Positions 1 through 5,431 of a stretch of 5,431 nucleotides of DNA are shown piece by piece (within the stretch, counting starts at the first letter, position 1; each line of letters begins with the position of its first letter). A model generated the notes under the pieces. It did no database searches. It was not told where the DNA came from and saw nothing but the letters and a program-made list of their open reading frames with translations. The position numbers and the translations under genes were made by a program. The stretch is from Clostridiales bacterium. GTDB lineage: Bacteria > Bacillota > Clostridia > Christensenellales > CAG-314. Location: NCBI GenBank assembly GCA_004558105.1, contig SFEB01000063.1, forward strand, positions 1 through 5,431, given 5' to 3'.

Positions 1-294
1 GTTGAAGGGTACGTAGAAAGCATTGCAAGCGGATTAATTGTGGCAATAAACATACTAAGACGTCAAAAAAACTTGACTAAACTCGATTTGGGTGATAATA
101 CTATAATAGGTAATCTCATGAGATACGTAGTTACTTCCAACGACGACTTTCAGCCGATGAACGCCAATTTCGGACTCGTTCCGCCTTTGTCTGTTCTGAT
201 ACGGGATAAGAAGGCTAAAAAGCAGGCGCTGGCAGACAGGTCGTTGGAAGAAATAAATATATTGGCAAGACAGATTTTACAGGAGGTTGAATAA
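1..294 (+). CDS. trmFO: TrmFO, methylenetetrahydrofolate-dependent tRNA (uracil-54-C5)-methyltransferase, C-terminal part
   Basis: The gene enters from the left edge in frame 1, and its last 97 residues are visible before a TAA stop. TrmFO (old name Gid) is a cytosolic FAD enzyme. It uses 5,10-methylene-THF and NAD(P)H to make 5-methyluridine at position 54 of the tRNA T-loop. Two family signatures are visible. VEGYVESIASGL at visible residues 1-12 belongs to the second FAD-binding segment shared with MnmG/GidA. FQPMNANFGLVPPL at 50-63 is the hallmark of the TrmFO C-terminus. It is followed by the charged helix starting RDKKAKKQALADRSLEE. The family is usually about 435-450 residues, so roughly the last fifth is present and the N-terminal Rossmann motif lies outside the window. 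A GTG at 40 could open a shorter frame, but homology continues upstream of it. The stop lies one base before hslV, whose ribosome binding site sits inside this gene, so the two are probably co-transcribed. Confidence 0.95.
   Translation, partial: VEGYVESIASGLIVAINILRRQKNLTKLDLGDNTIIGNLMRYVVTSNDDFQPMNANFGLVPPLSVLIRDKKAKKQALADRSLEEINILARQILQEVE
281..286 (+). promoter_or_regulatory. Ribosome binding site of hslV
   Basis: AGGAGG at 281-286, nine bases before the ATG at 296, is a perfect Shine-Dalgarno core lying within the last codons of trmFO. It decides the hslV start in favour of ATG 296 over the in-frame TTG at 287, which would begin one base after the AGGAGG and is therefore too close to be used. 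Confidence 0.85.
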
Positions 295-295
295 A

Positions 296-847
296 ATGGA
301 TACGGTCAGCAGCGATTATATCAGAGGTACGACCATTTGCGCCGTACAAAAAGACGGTAAGATAGCCGTCGCAGGTGACGGACAGGTCACCCAGGGACAA
401 AATACCATATTGAAAGGAAATGCCGTAAAGGTACGCAGAATTTTTAACGGTAAAGTAGTTATCGGCTTTGCGGGAGCGGTTGCCGACGCCTTTACGTTGA
501 GTGAAAAGTTTGAAGCCATGCTGAACAAATACAGCGGAAATCTCGTTCGTAGTGCGGTTGAGTTAGCTCAGCTCTGGCGCAGAGACAAGGTGATGCAAAA
601 GCTCGAAGCGATGATGATAGTTGCCGATAAAAACGATTTTCTTATCGTTTCCGGCACGGGCGACGTTATCGAACCCGAAAACGGCGTATGCGCCATAGGT
701 AGCGGCGGAAATTACGCGTTGGCGGCGGCAAGAGCCTTGGTGACTGAAACCGATTTGTCTGCGGAAGAAATTGCATACAAAGCAATAAAGATAGCCGGGG
801 AAATTTGCATATTTACAAACGATCATATTACCGTGGAGGTGGTCTGA
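296..847 (+). CDS. hslV: HslV (ClpQ), peptidase subunit of the HslUV ATP-dependent protease
   Basis: The product is 183 residues and is the proteolytic subunit of HslUV. In this family two hexameric rings form a chamber fed by HslU in the cytosol. It is an N-terminal nucleophile hydrolase related to the proteasome beta subunit. The predicted nucleophile is Thr12 in IRG-TTICAV, so an 11-residue propeptide should be removed between Gly11 and Thr12. Further family marks are GDGQVT at 28-33, Lys45 in VKVRR (aligned by eye to catalytic Lys33 of E. coli HslV), GFAGAVADAFTL at 57-68, GSGGNYALAAARAL at 135-148 and ICIFTND at 170-176. Length is normal for the family. The threonine differs from B. subtilis ClpQ (CodW), which is reported to use an N-terminal serine. 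The stop TGA shares its last base with the hslU ATG, so the two subunits are translationally coupled, as expected for a complex with fixed stoichiometry. Confidence 0.97.
   Translation: MDTVSSDYIRGTTICAVQKDGKIAVAGDGQVTQGQNTILKGNAVKVRRIFNGKVVIGFAGAVADAFTLSEKFEAMLNKYSGNLVRSAVELAQLWRRDKVMQKLEAMMIVADKNDFLIVSGTGDVIEPENGVCAIGSGGNYALAAARALVTETDLSAEEIAYKAIKIAGEICIFTNDHITVEVV
835..840 (+). promoter_or_regulatory. Ribosome binding site of hslU
   Basis: GGAGGT at 835-840 lies six bases before ATG 847, inside the end of hslV. It places the hslU start at 847. An in-frame ATG at 805 would add 14 residues, but these simply read through hslV sequence and match nothing in the family, whose N-terminus resembles the M-x-x-x-x-x-MTP pattern seen from 847. 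Confidence 0.85.
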
Positions 848-2151
848 TGGCTAAGGAAAGAGTAGAAATGACGCCGAGTGAAATAGTTCAGGCGTTGGAT
901 AAATATATCATAGGTCAGGATCAAGCCAAAAAAGTTGTGGCGGTGGCGTTGCGCAATCGTTATCGCCGCAGTTGTCTTTCGGATAAGGACAGAGAAGAGA
1001 TTACGCCTAAAAACATTATTTTAAAAGGGCCTACCGGCGTGGGCAAAACCGAGATAGCGCGCAGGCTTGCAAAACTTGTGAAAGCGCCGTTTTTAAAGGT
1101 TGAAGCGACTAAATATACCGAAGTGGGTTACGTCGGCAGAGACGTTGAGTCTATGATAAGAGACCTCGTAGAAGTTTCCATTCGTCTGGTAAAGGACGAA
1201 CGTTACAAGGAGGTCAGGGACAAAGCAAGAGCAAACGCAATAAATAAGGTTGCCGACCTTCTTTTGAAAAATAAAGAAGATTTGCCTGAAAACATCGAAA
1301 AACAGTCGGTAAAGGACGAGATAGCGGCAGGTCACCTCGACCAGCTTACGGTTGAAATTTCCGTTACGGAAATGCCTCAGGCGATAGACATGGGCAACGG
1401 CGGCGGCGAAATAAACATCGGTAACATTTTCGGTGATTTTATGCCGAAAAAGGTTAAAAAACGCAGAGTAACGGTTGAGAACGCATTAAGGATTTTGACG
1501 GAAGAAGAGTCGGAAAAACTTATCGATAACGACAACGTCAATGCAGAAGCGATTTACCGCGCCGAAAACGACGGTATTATATTTATCGACGAGTTGGATA
1601 AGATAGCCGGCAAGTCTCAGCACAACGGTCCCGACGTATCGCGTGAAGGCGTCCAACGGGATATTCTGCCCATTGTAGAAGGTTGTACGGTCAATACCAA
1701 GTACGGTACTATAAAGACAGATCACGTTTTGTTTATCGGCAGCGGAGCGTTTCATGTCGCGGCGGTCAGTGACCTAATTCCGGAGTTGCAAGGCCGTTTT
1801 CCCGTTATCGTTGAGCTTAACAGCCTCAGTCAAACGGATTTCGTCCGCATATTGACGGAACCGCAAAACGCATTGACCAAACAATATCAAAAACTTCTCG
1901 GTGTCGACGGCGTGGACTTGCAGTTTACGGAAGATGGAATAGAAGAGATTGCAAGTATTGCCGTTGATTTCAACAATACCAAAGAAGATATCGGCGCGCG
2001 TCGTTTGCAGTCGGTATTGGAAGAACTTCTTTCGGACGTCAGTTTCGAAGCACATGGCGAGCCCGTCACTCTCGTTGTGGACAAGGCTTTCGTGGATGAA
2101 AAACTCAGCGGCGAAACAATGGCGTTCAATCTGAAAAAATACATTTTATAA
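847..2151 (+). CDS. hslU: HslU (ClpY), AAA+ unfoldase/ATPase subunit of the HslUV protease
   Basis: This 434-residue AAA+ ATPase unfolds substrates and threads them into HslV. Motifs in order: MTPSEIVQALDKYIIGQ near the N-terminus (8-24), Walker A GPTGVGKT at 61-68, the central pore loop GYVG at 94-97, the HslU-specific I domain at roughly 110-235 (charged, low conservation), Walker B IIFIDE at 244-249, a sensor-1 region around FIGSGAF at 297-303, the arginine finger Arg317 in ELQGRFPV, and sensor 2 GARRL at 383-387. The last residues, NLKKYIL, end in a hydrophobic tail like the E. coli terminus RFIL, which docks into HslV to activate it, so the partner interface looks intact. Length is slightly below the 443 residues of E. 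coli HslU, with the difference probably in the I domain. It overlaps hslV by one base. In Bacillota codY commonly follows hslU, but here aspS follows. Confidence 0.97.
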   Translation: MAKERVEMTPSEIVQALDKYIIGQDQAKKVVAVALRNRYRRSCLSDKDREEITPKNIILKGPTGVGKTEIARRLAKLVKAPFLKVEATKYTEVGYVGRDVESMIRDLVEVSIRLVKDERYKEVRDKARANAINKVADLLLKNKEDLPENIEKQSVKDEIAAGHLDQLTVEISVTEMPQAIDMGNGGGEINIGNIFGDFMPKKVKKRRVTVENALRILTEEESEKLIDNDNVNAEAIYRAENDGIIFIDELDKIAGKSQHNGPDVSREGVQRDILPIVEGCTVNTKYGTIKTDHVLFIGSGAFHVAAVSDLIPELQGRFPVIVELNSLSQTDFVRILTEPQNALTKQYQKLLGVDGVDLQFTEDGIEEIASIAVDFNNTKEDIGARRLQSVLEELLSDVSFEAHGEPVTLVVDKAFVDEKLSGETMAFNLKKYIL

Positions 2152-2171
2152 TTGGAATAAAAGGAAAAAAT

Positions 2172-3971
2172 ATGTCGGATTATTTACAAGGACTTAAACG
2201 CACGGATATGTGCGGAACACTTAGAGCAACGGATATAGGCAGGGACGTCGTCGTCATGGGTTGGGCGGTCAGACGTCGTGACCTGGGCAATCTCGTTTTC
2301 GTTCAGTTGAGGGATAAAACCGGCGTTGTTCAAATCGTTTTCGATAAGACCACGACGGATGCGGAGCTTTTTGAAAAAGCGTTGAAGATAAGACAGGAAT
2401 TCGTATTGGCCGTATGCGGCACTGTCAGACGCCGTGAGGGCGAAAATGCCAACGCTAATATGGCAACGGGCGAAGTGGAGATAGTGGCAACCGAATTGAA
2501 AATACTTTCGGAAGCGGCAACTCCTCCTTTCGCGATAGGCGATACGTCGGCGAATGAAGCTTTGCGCCTTAAGTACCGTTATCTTGACTTGCGTCGTGCG
2601 GATTTGCAACAAAAACTCTTCGTTCGCAGTCAGATTTGTCAGATTGTACGTCAATATTTTACGGAAAACGGTTTTGTCGAAATCGAAACGCCGATGCTCG
2701 GCAAATCCACACCCGAAGGAGCCAGAGATTACCTTGTGCCCAGCCGTGTGCATCCGGGAAAATTCTACGCTCTGCCGCAGTCTCCGCAACTTTACAAGCA
2801 ACTGCTCATGATTGCCGGTATGGACAGATATTTTCAGATTGCAAGATGCTTCCGTGACGAGGACTTGCGCGCCAACCGTCAGCCTGAATTCACTCAGGTC
2901 GACGTTGAGATGTCTTTTGTAGACAGAGAAGACGATATTATCAATATGTTGGAAGGTCTCTTTAAGAGATTATTTAAAGAAATCAAGGGAATGGATATAC
3001 AGTTTCCGCTTAAGCGTTTGCCGTACAGCGAGGCAATATCGCGCTACGGCAGCGACGCACCCGACCTTCGTTTCGGATTGGAGATAGAAGATATCACCGA
3101 CGTCGTTAAGGAAAGCGGATTCGTAGTATTTGACAATGCGATTAACGGCGGCGGAAAAGTCAGAGCCGTTTGCCTGCGCGGTCTGGAAGACAAGCTTTCA
3201 CGCAAAGACCTTGATAAGCTTGCAGAACTCGTTAAAACTTACCGTGCAAAGGGACTGGCATGGTACGGATTGGGCAAAGACGGCATAAGGAGCAGTTTTG
3301 CATCGAAAATAACCGATGAAACCAAAGCGGCGCTCGAAAAGAAATTCGATTTAAAGCAGGGCGATATGATTTTTGTCGTATCCGATACCGACGACTTTAT
3401 CGTATGTACCGCATTGGGAGCGCTTCGTAAAGAACTTGCCGCGCATTTTGACATGATAAAACCCGGCGATTATAAACTTTTGTGGGTAGTGGATTTTCCT
3501 CTCTTCGAATACAGCGAAGAAGAGGGCAGGATAGTTGCGATGCACCATCCTTTCACCAGTCCCAAAGACGAAGATCTGCAATATATGAAAACGGAACCTC
3601 TGCGCGTCAAAGCAAAGGCTTACGACATCGTTATCAACGGTCAGGAAGCGGGCGGCGGCAGTCTGAGAATATACAAGCAGGAAGTTCAAAAACTTATGTT
3701 TGAGACTTTAGGACTTTCCAAACACGATATCGAAGACAAGTTCGGATACTTTGTAGAAGCGTTTAATTACGGCACGCCTCCTCATGGCGGTCTCGCTCTC
3801 GGTCTGGACAGATTGGTGATGTTACTTACCGAAACAGACAACATTAAAGACGTCGTAGCGTTCCCGAAAATGCAGAACGCTAACTGCCTGATGTCAAACG
3901 CACCCGATTTTGTCGAGGACAAACAGCTGAGCGATCTCAATATCGCTTGTACGAAAAAAGAAGAAGAATAG
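2172..3971 (+). CDS. aspS: Aspartyl-tRNA synthetase (AspRS), bacterial type
   Basis: The product is 599 residues, full length for bacterial AspRS (about 590). It is a class II synthetase that charges tRNA-Asp with aspartate in the cytosol. Domain order is an N-terminal OB-fold anticodon-binding domain (about 1-115, with WAVRRRDLGNLVF at 31-43), the catalytic core from about 130, and the bacterial GAD insertion at about 295-435. Key marks are KYRYLDLRR at 134-142, motif 1 around GFVEIETPML at 167-176, TPEGARDYLVPSR at 180-192, QSPQ at 203-206, motif 2 with CFRDEDLRANRQPEFTQ at 226-242 (Arg228 predicted to contact ATP), and motif 3 GLALGLDRL at 540-548 with Arg547. AAGGAA at 2161-2166, six bases before the ATG, supports the start. 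It lies 20 bases after hslU. The C-terminus ends in a short Lys/Glu run. Leu38 matches the residue in discriminating AspRS enzymes, but this alone does not settle whether tRNA-Asn is also charged. Confidence 0.97.
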   Translation: MSDYLQGLKRTDMCGTLRATDIGRDVVVMGWAVRRRDLGNLVFVQLRDKTGVVQIVFDKTTTDAELFEKALKIRQEFVLAVCGTVRRREGENANANMATGEVEIVATELKILSEAATPPFAIGDTSANEALRLKYRYLDLRRADLQQKLFVRSQICQIVRQYFTENGFVEIETPMLGKSTPEGARDYLVPSRVHPGKFYALPQSPQLYKQLLMIAGMDRYFQIARCFRDEDLRANRQPEFTQVDVEMSFVDREDDIINMLEGLFKRLFKEIKGMDIQFPLKRLPYSEAISRYGSDAPDLRFGLEIEDITDVVKESGFVVFDNAINGGGKVRAVCLRGLEDKLSRKDLDKLAELVKTYRAKGLAWYGLGKDGIRSSFASKITDETKAALEKKFDLKQGDMIFVVSDTDDFIVCTALGALRKELAAHFDMIKPGDYKLLWVVDFPLFEYSEEEGRIVAMHHPFTSPKDEDLQYMKTEPLRVKAKAYDIVINGQEAGGGSLRIYKQEVQKLMFETLGLSKHDIEDKFGYFVEAFNYGTPPHGGLALGLDRLVMLLTETDNIKDVVAFPKMQNANCLMSNAPDFVEDKQLSDLNIACTKKEEE

Positions 3972-3980
3972 TATTTAAAA

Positions 3981-4418
3981 ATGCAGGAAACGGGAAAAAT
4001 AATAAAGGTTAAACGCGGTCAGGCAGTCGTCAGGGTGGACAGGAAGTCCGCTTGCGGCAGTTGCGGCGCATGTGCGATGAAACCGAGTCAGATGCATGTA
4101 GATATTTCCTTGCCGAATACTCTCGGTGCTAAGGTTGACGACGTAGTTCTCGTTGATATAACGGGCGGAAGCGTTGCAAAGATGAGTATAGTGGCTTATT
4201 TGATACCGATAATTTTCGCCGTGGCGTTGCTCGTCGTTTTTTGCTTGATCGGATTGCCCGAATGGGTGGCTGTAGTAGGCTTTTTCGGCGGATTGGCGGT
4301 GGGTTTCGGCGTAGTCGCATTGTTTGACAAACTGGTTTTTTCCAAGTCAGAAAACCAACCGAGAATGTTAAAAATAATTTCCGATACTGATATTCGGGAA
4401 GAAAAGGAGAAGGAATAA
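3981..4418 (+). CDS. RseC/MucC-like (SoxR reducing system RseC family) membrane protein with CxxCxxC motif
   Basis: This 145-residue protein has the layout of the RseC/MucC family. A short N-terminal beta-rich cytosolic domain (GKIIKVKRGQAVVRV at 5-19) leads into a cysteine cluster, Cys25, Cys28 and Cys31 in SACGSCGAC. Two hydrophobic helices follow at about 69-90 and 95-115, then a charged C-terminal tail ending EEKEKE. No signal peptide is visible. RseC proteins occur beside Rnf or sigma-E/rse genes in other bacteria and are linked to resetting the SoxR iron-sulfur cluster; the role here is unknown. It starts nine bases after aspS with only a weak purine-rich stretch upstream, so coupling to aspS translation is likely. 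Its stop overlaps the thioredoxin ATG by one base, which implies a thiol or redox role. Family assignment rests on layout and cysteine pattern read by eye; a generic cysteine-rich membrane protein is the alternative. Confidence 0.8.
   Translation: MQETGKIIKVKRGQAVVRVDRKSACGSCGACAMKPSQMHVDISLPNTLGAKVDDVVLVDITGGSVAKMSIVAYLIPIIFAVALLVVFCLIGLPEWVAVVGFFGGLAVGFGVVALFDKLVFSKSENQPRMLKIISDTDIREEKEKE
4404..4409 (+). promoter_or_regulatory. Ribosome binding site of the thioredoxin gene
   Basis: AAGGAG at 4404-4409, followed by a second AAGGA at 4410-4414, lies within the last codons of the RseC-like gene. The first copy is eight bases before ATG 4418. With the TAATG stop/start overlap it gives a classic coupled translation arrangement. 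Confidence 0.75.
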
Positions 4419-4738
4419 TGGCAGAAATTTTAGAACTTAAAGAAACTGATTTTGATAGTTTTATATCCGACAAAGGCGTTACCGTCGTGGATTTTTGGGC
4501 AGTTTGGTGCGGTCCTTGTCGCGCGCTTGCTCCCGAAATGGAGAAAGTGGCGGAAAAATTAAAAAATAAAGCGAAATTTGCTAAATTAAACGTTGACGAA
4601 ACGCCTTCGGTTGCTGTAAAATACCATGTAGCGTCCATTCCTAACGTTTGCATTTTTAAATCGGGAGAACTCGTTGACCGCAGTATCGGATATACTACTG
4701 CCGAAGAGTTGGCACAACTAATTGAAAAACACGTTTGA
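4418..4738 (+). CDS. Thioredoxin
   Basis: This 106-residue cytosolic thioredoxin has normal length for a single-domain thioredoxin. It is a thiol-disulfide oxidoreductase, normally reduced by thioredoxin reductase, which is not in this window. The active site is WCGPC at 30-34 with redox cysteines 31 and 34, preceded by VVDFWA holding the buried Asp25. Lys56 in AKLNVDE matches the usual Lys57 region. The cis-proline loop is SIPNV with Pro75. Most thioredoxins have Thr after the cis-proline; here it is Asn76, and an extra cysteine follows at 78. A third cysteine near the substrate groove is uncommon, though not unknown. The C-terminus has the expected strand and helix (VDRSIGYTTAEELAQLIEKHV). 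Its start overlaps the stop of the RseC-like gene, so that protein is a plausible partner or substrate. It could be named trxA, but several paralogues are usual in such genomes, so no symbol is given. Confidence 0.95.
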   Translation: MAEILELKETDFDSFISDKGVTVVDFWAVWCGPCRALAPEMEKVAEKLKNKAKFAKLNVDETPSVAVKYHVASIPNVCIFKSGELVDRSIGYTTAEELAQLIEKHV

Positions 4739-4749
4739 AAACCAAACGT
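4731..4749 (+). repeat. Short perfect inverted repeat over the thioredoxin stop codon
   Basis: ACGTTTG (4731-4737) and CAAACGT (4743-4749) form a seven-base-pair perfect stem with the five-base loop AAAAC. The left arm contains the first two bases of the TGA stop. It lies at the start of the 52-base gap before glyA (4739-4790), the largest gap in the window. The stem has only three G-C pairs. It is followed by A-rich sequence and not by a T-run, so it does not look like an intrinsic terminator on the + strand. It may be a weak 3' stabilising hairpin, an operator-like palindrome, or chance. The rest of the gap is A/T-rich and holds only the glyA ribosome binding site. Confidence 0.4.
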
Positions 4750-4777
4750 AAATAATACTGAAAAAAAATTCTTTTAC

Positions 4778-4783
4778 GGAGTG
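4778..4783 (+). promoter_or_regulatory. Ribosome binding site of glyA
   Basis: GGAGTG at 4778-4783 lies seven bases before ATG 4791. It supports that start, which also gives the normal length of N-terminal sequence ahead of the conserved QRQNIELIASEN region. Confidence 0.7.
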
Positions 4784-4790
4784 AAAAACT

Positions 4791-5431
4791 ATGATTGATT
4801 TTAAAACCATTAAAGCAACAGATCCAGAAATGTACGAGGTTTACTGTGAAGAACTCAAGCGTCAGCGTCAGAATATCGAATTGATCGCGAGTGAAAACTT
4901 TGTTTCTCCCGCAGTCATGGCGGCGATGGGCAGTCATCTGACCAATAAATATGCCGAAGGTTATCCCGGTAAACGTTATTACGGCGGTTGCTATGCCGTA
5001 GATAAGGCAGAGGAACTCGCTCGCCAACGCGCATGCGAACTTTTCGGAGCAAAGTTTGCCAACGTTCAACCTCACAGCGGCGCAAGCGCAAACCTTGCCG
5101 CATTCGTTGCGTTTTTACAGCCGGGCGATACGGTTTTGAGTATGAACCTTGCTCATGGCGGACACCTTTCTCATGGCAGTCCCGTTAATATCAGCGGTAA
5201 ATATTTCAATATCGTTCCTTACGGCGTAAACGAAGGCGATTGCAGAATTGACTACGACGAAGTCAGAAGAATAGCGCATGAGTGCAATCCTAAACTTATT
5301 CTTGCCGGAGCAAGCGCTTATCCGAGAACAATCGACTTTAAAAAATTCAGAGAAATAGCAGACGAAGTGGGTGCTGTTCTTATGGTTGACATGGCGCATA
5401 TCGCAGGTCTTGTTGCCGCAGGTTTACATCC
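4791..5431 (+). CDS. glyA: Serine hydroxymethyltransferase (SHMT), N-terminal half
   Basis: The reading frame is open from ATG 4791 to the right edge: 213 full codons of a family about 410-420 residues long. SHMT is a cytosolic PLP enzyme that converts serine and THF to glycine and 5,10-methylene-THF, the main source of one-carbon units. Conserved blocks are RQRQNIELIASENFVS at 24-39 with Ser35, TNKYAEGYPGKRYYGG at 51-66 with Glu57 (the predicted active-site acid), NVQPHSGASAN at 91-101, LAHGGHLSHGSPVN at 120-133 with His124 (expected to stack on the PLP ring), and MVDMAHIAGLVAAG at 198-211 with Asp200 and His203. The PLP-binding lysine in the THKT block lies just past the window. The gene is 52 bases after the thioredoxin gene. 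The methylene-THF it produces is the methyl donor used by TrmFO at the left end. No riboswitch or clear promoter is seen upstream, and the gap is too short for a glycine riboswitch. Confidence 0.97.
   Translation, partial: MIDFKTIKATDPEMYEVYCEELKRQRQNIELIASENFVSPAVMAAMGSHLTNKYAEGYPGKRYYGGCYAVDKAEELARQRACELFGAKFANVQPHSGASANLAAFVAFLQPGDTVLSMNLAHGGHLSHGSPVNISGKYFNIVPYGVNEGDCRIDYDEVRRIAHECNPKLILAGASAYPRTIDFKKFREIADEVGAVLMVDMAHIAGLVAAGLH

Noticed and set aside
287..295. TTG start extending HslV by three residues
   Set aside because: The AGGAGG at 281-286 directly abuts this TTG, leaving no spacer, while ATG 296 is at ideal distance.
805..846. Upstream ATG extending HslU by 14 residues
   Set aside because: The extension overlaps hslV, has no ribosome binding site of its own, and does not match the HslU N-terminus. 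ATG 847 has a well-placed GGAGGT.
2184..2801. 205-codon open frame on the - strand inside aspS
   Set aside because: It lies wholly opposite a well-conserved AspRS catalytic region, has no recognisable family features, and is best explained as a shadow of aspS codon use.
4333..4357. Inverted repeat TGGTTTT / AAAACCA with an 11-base loop
   Set aside because: It lies inside the coding sequence of the RseC-like gene, is A/T-rich with only two G-C pairs, and has no position suggesting a role.
4129..4653. 174-codon open frame on the - strand across the RseC-like and thioredoxin genes
   Set aside because: It spans two well-supported + strand genes and their overlap. The predicted protein shows no domain, only low-complexity Arg/Ser/Pro stretches.
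4722..4758. Possible promoter for glyA (TTGAAA at 4722-4727 or 4735-4740; TAATAC at 4753-4758)
   Set aside because: The spacings are about 25 and 12 bases, both far from the usual 17, and such A/T-rich boxes are expected by chance here.
4739..4790. Riboswitch or T-box upstream of glyA or aspS
   Set aside because: The gaps are 52 and 20 bases, too short for a glycine riboswitch, a THF riboswitch or a T-box leader, and no such structure is visible.

Overview
This 5.4-kb window is almost entirely coding, with every gene on the + strand. It looks like part of one housekeeping gene string from a bacterial chromosome. By eye the base composition is in the mid-40s % G+C. TAA, TGA and TAG all end genes at family-consistent lengths, so the standard bacterial code applies. 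A folate-dependent TrmFO next to hslV/hslU, an HslV with a short propeptide, strong AGGAGG-type ribosome binding sites and tight gene packing all suggest a Bacillota (clostridia-like) genome. This is an inference from family resemblance; the exact lineage cannot be read from the window.

Layout: (1) 1-294 is the C-terminal end of trmFO (tRNA m5U54 methyltransferase), cut by the window edge. (2) 296-847 is hslV and 847-2151 is hslU, the peptidase and the AAA+ unfoldase of the HslUV (ClpQY) protease, overlapping by one base. (3) 2172-3971 is aspS, a full-length bacterial-type aspartyl-tRNA synthetase. (4) 3981-4418 is a small two-helix membrane protein of the RseC/MucC type with a CxxCxxC motif. 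It overlaps by one base with (5) a thioredoxin gene at 4418-4738. (6) After a 52-base gap holding a small inverted repeat, glyA (serine hydroxymethyltransferase) begins at 4791 and runs off the right edge.

Gaps between genes are 1, -1, 20, 9, -1 and 52 bases. The first five genes therefore probably share a transcript, and glyA may be on it too. No terminator and no convincing promoter is visible. The themes are protein quality control (HslUV), translation and tRNA (TrmFO, AspRS), thiol redox chemistry (RseC-like protein plus thioredoxin) and one-carbon metabolism (GlyA makes the 5,10-methylene-THF that TrmFO consumes).

I found no mobile element, CRISPR array, RNA gene or clearly novel system. 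The points most worth a second look are the translationally coupled RseC-like/thioredoxin pair, the absence of xerC/codV and codY from their usual places around hslVU, and the in-frame amber stop between aspS and the RseC-like gene.
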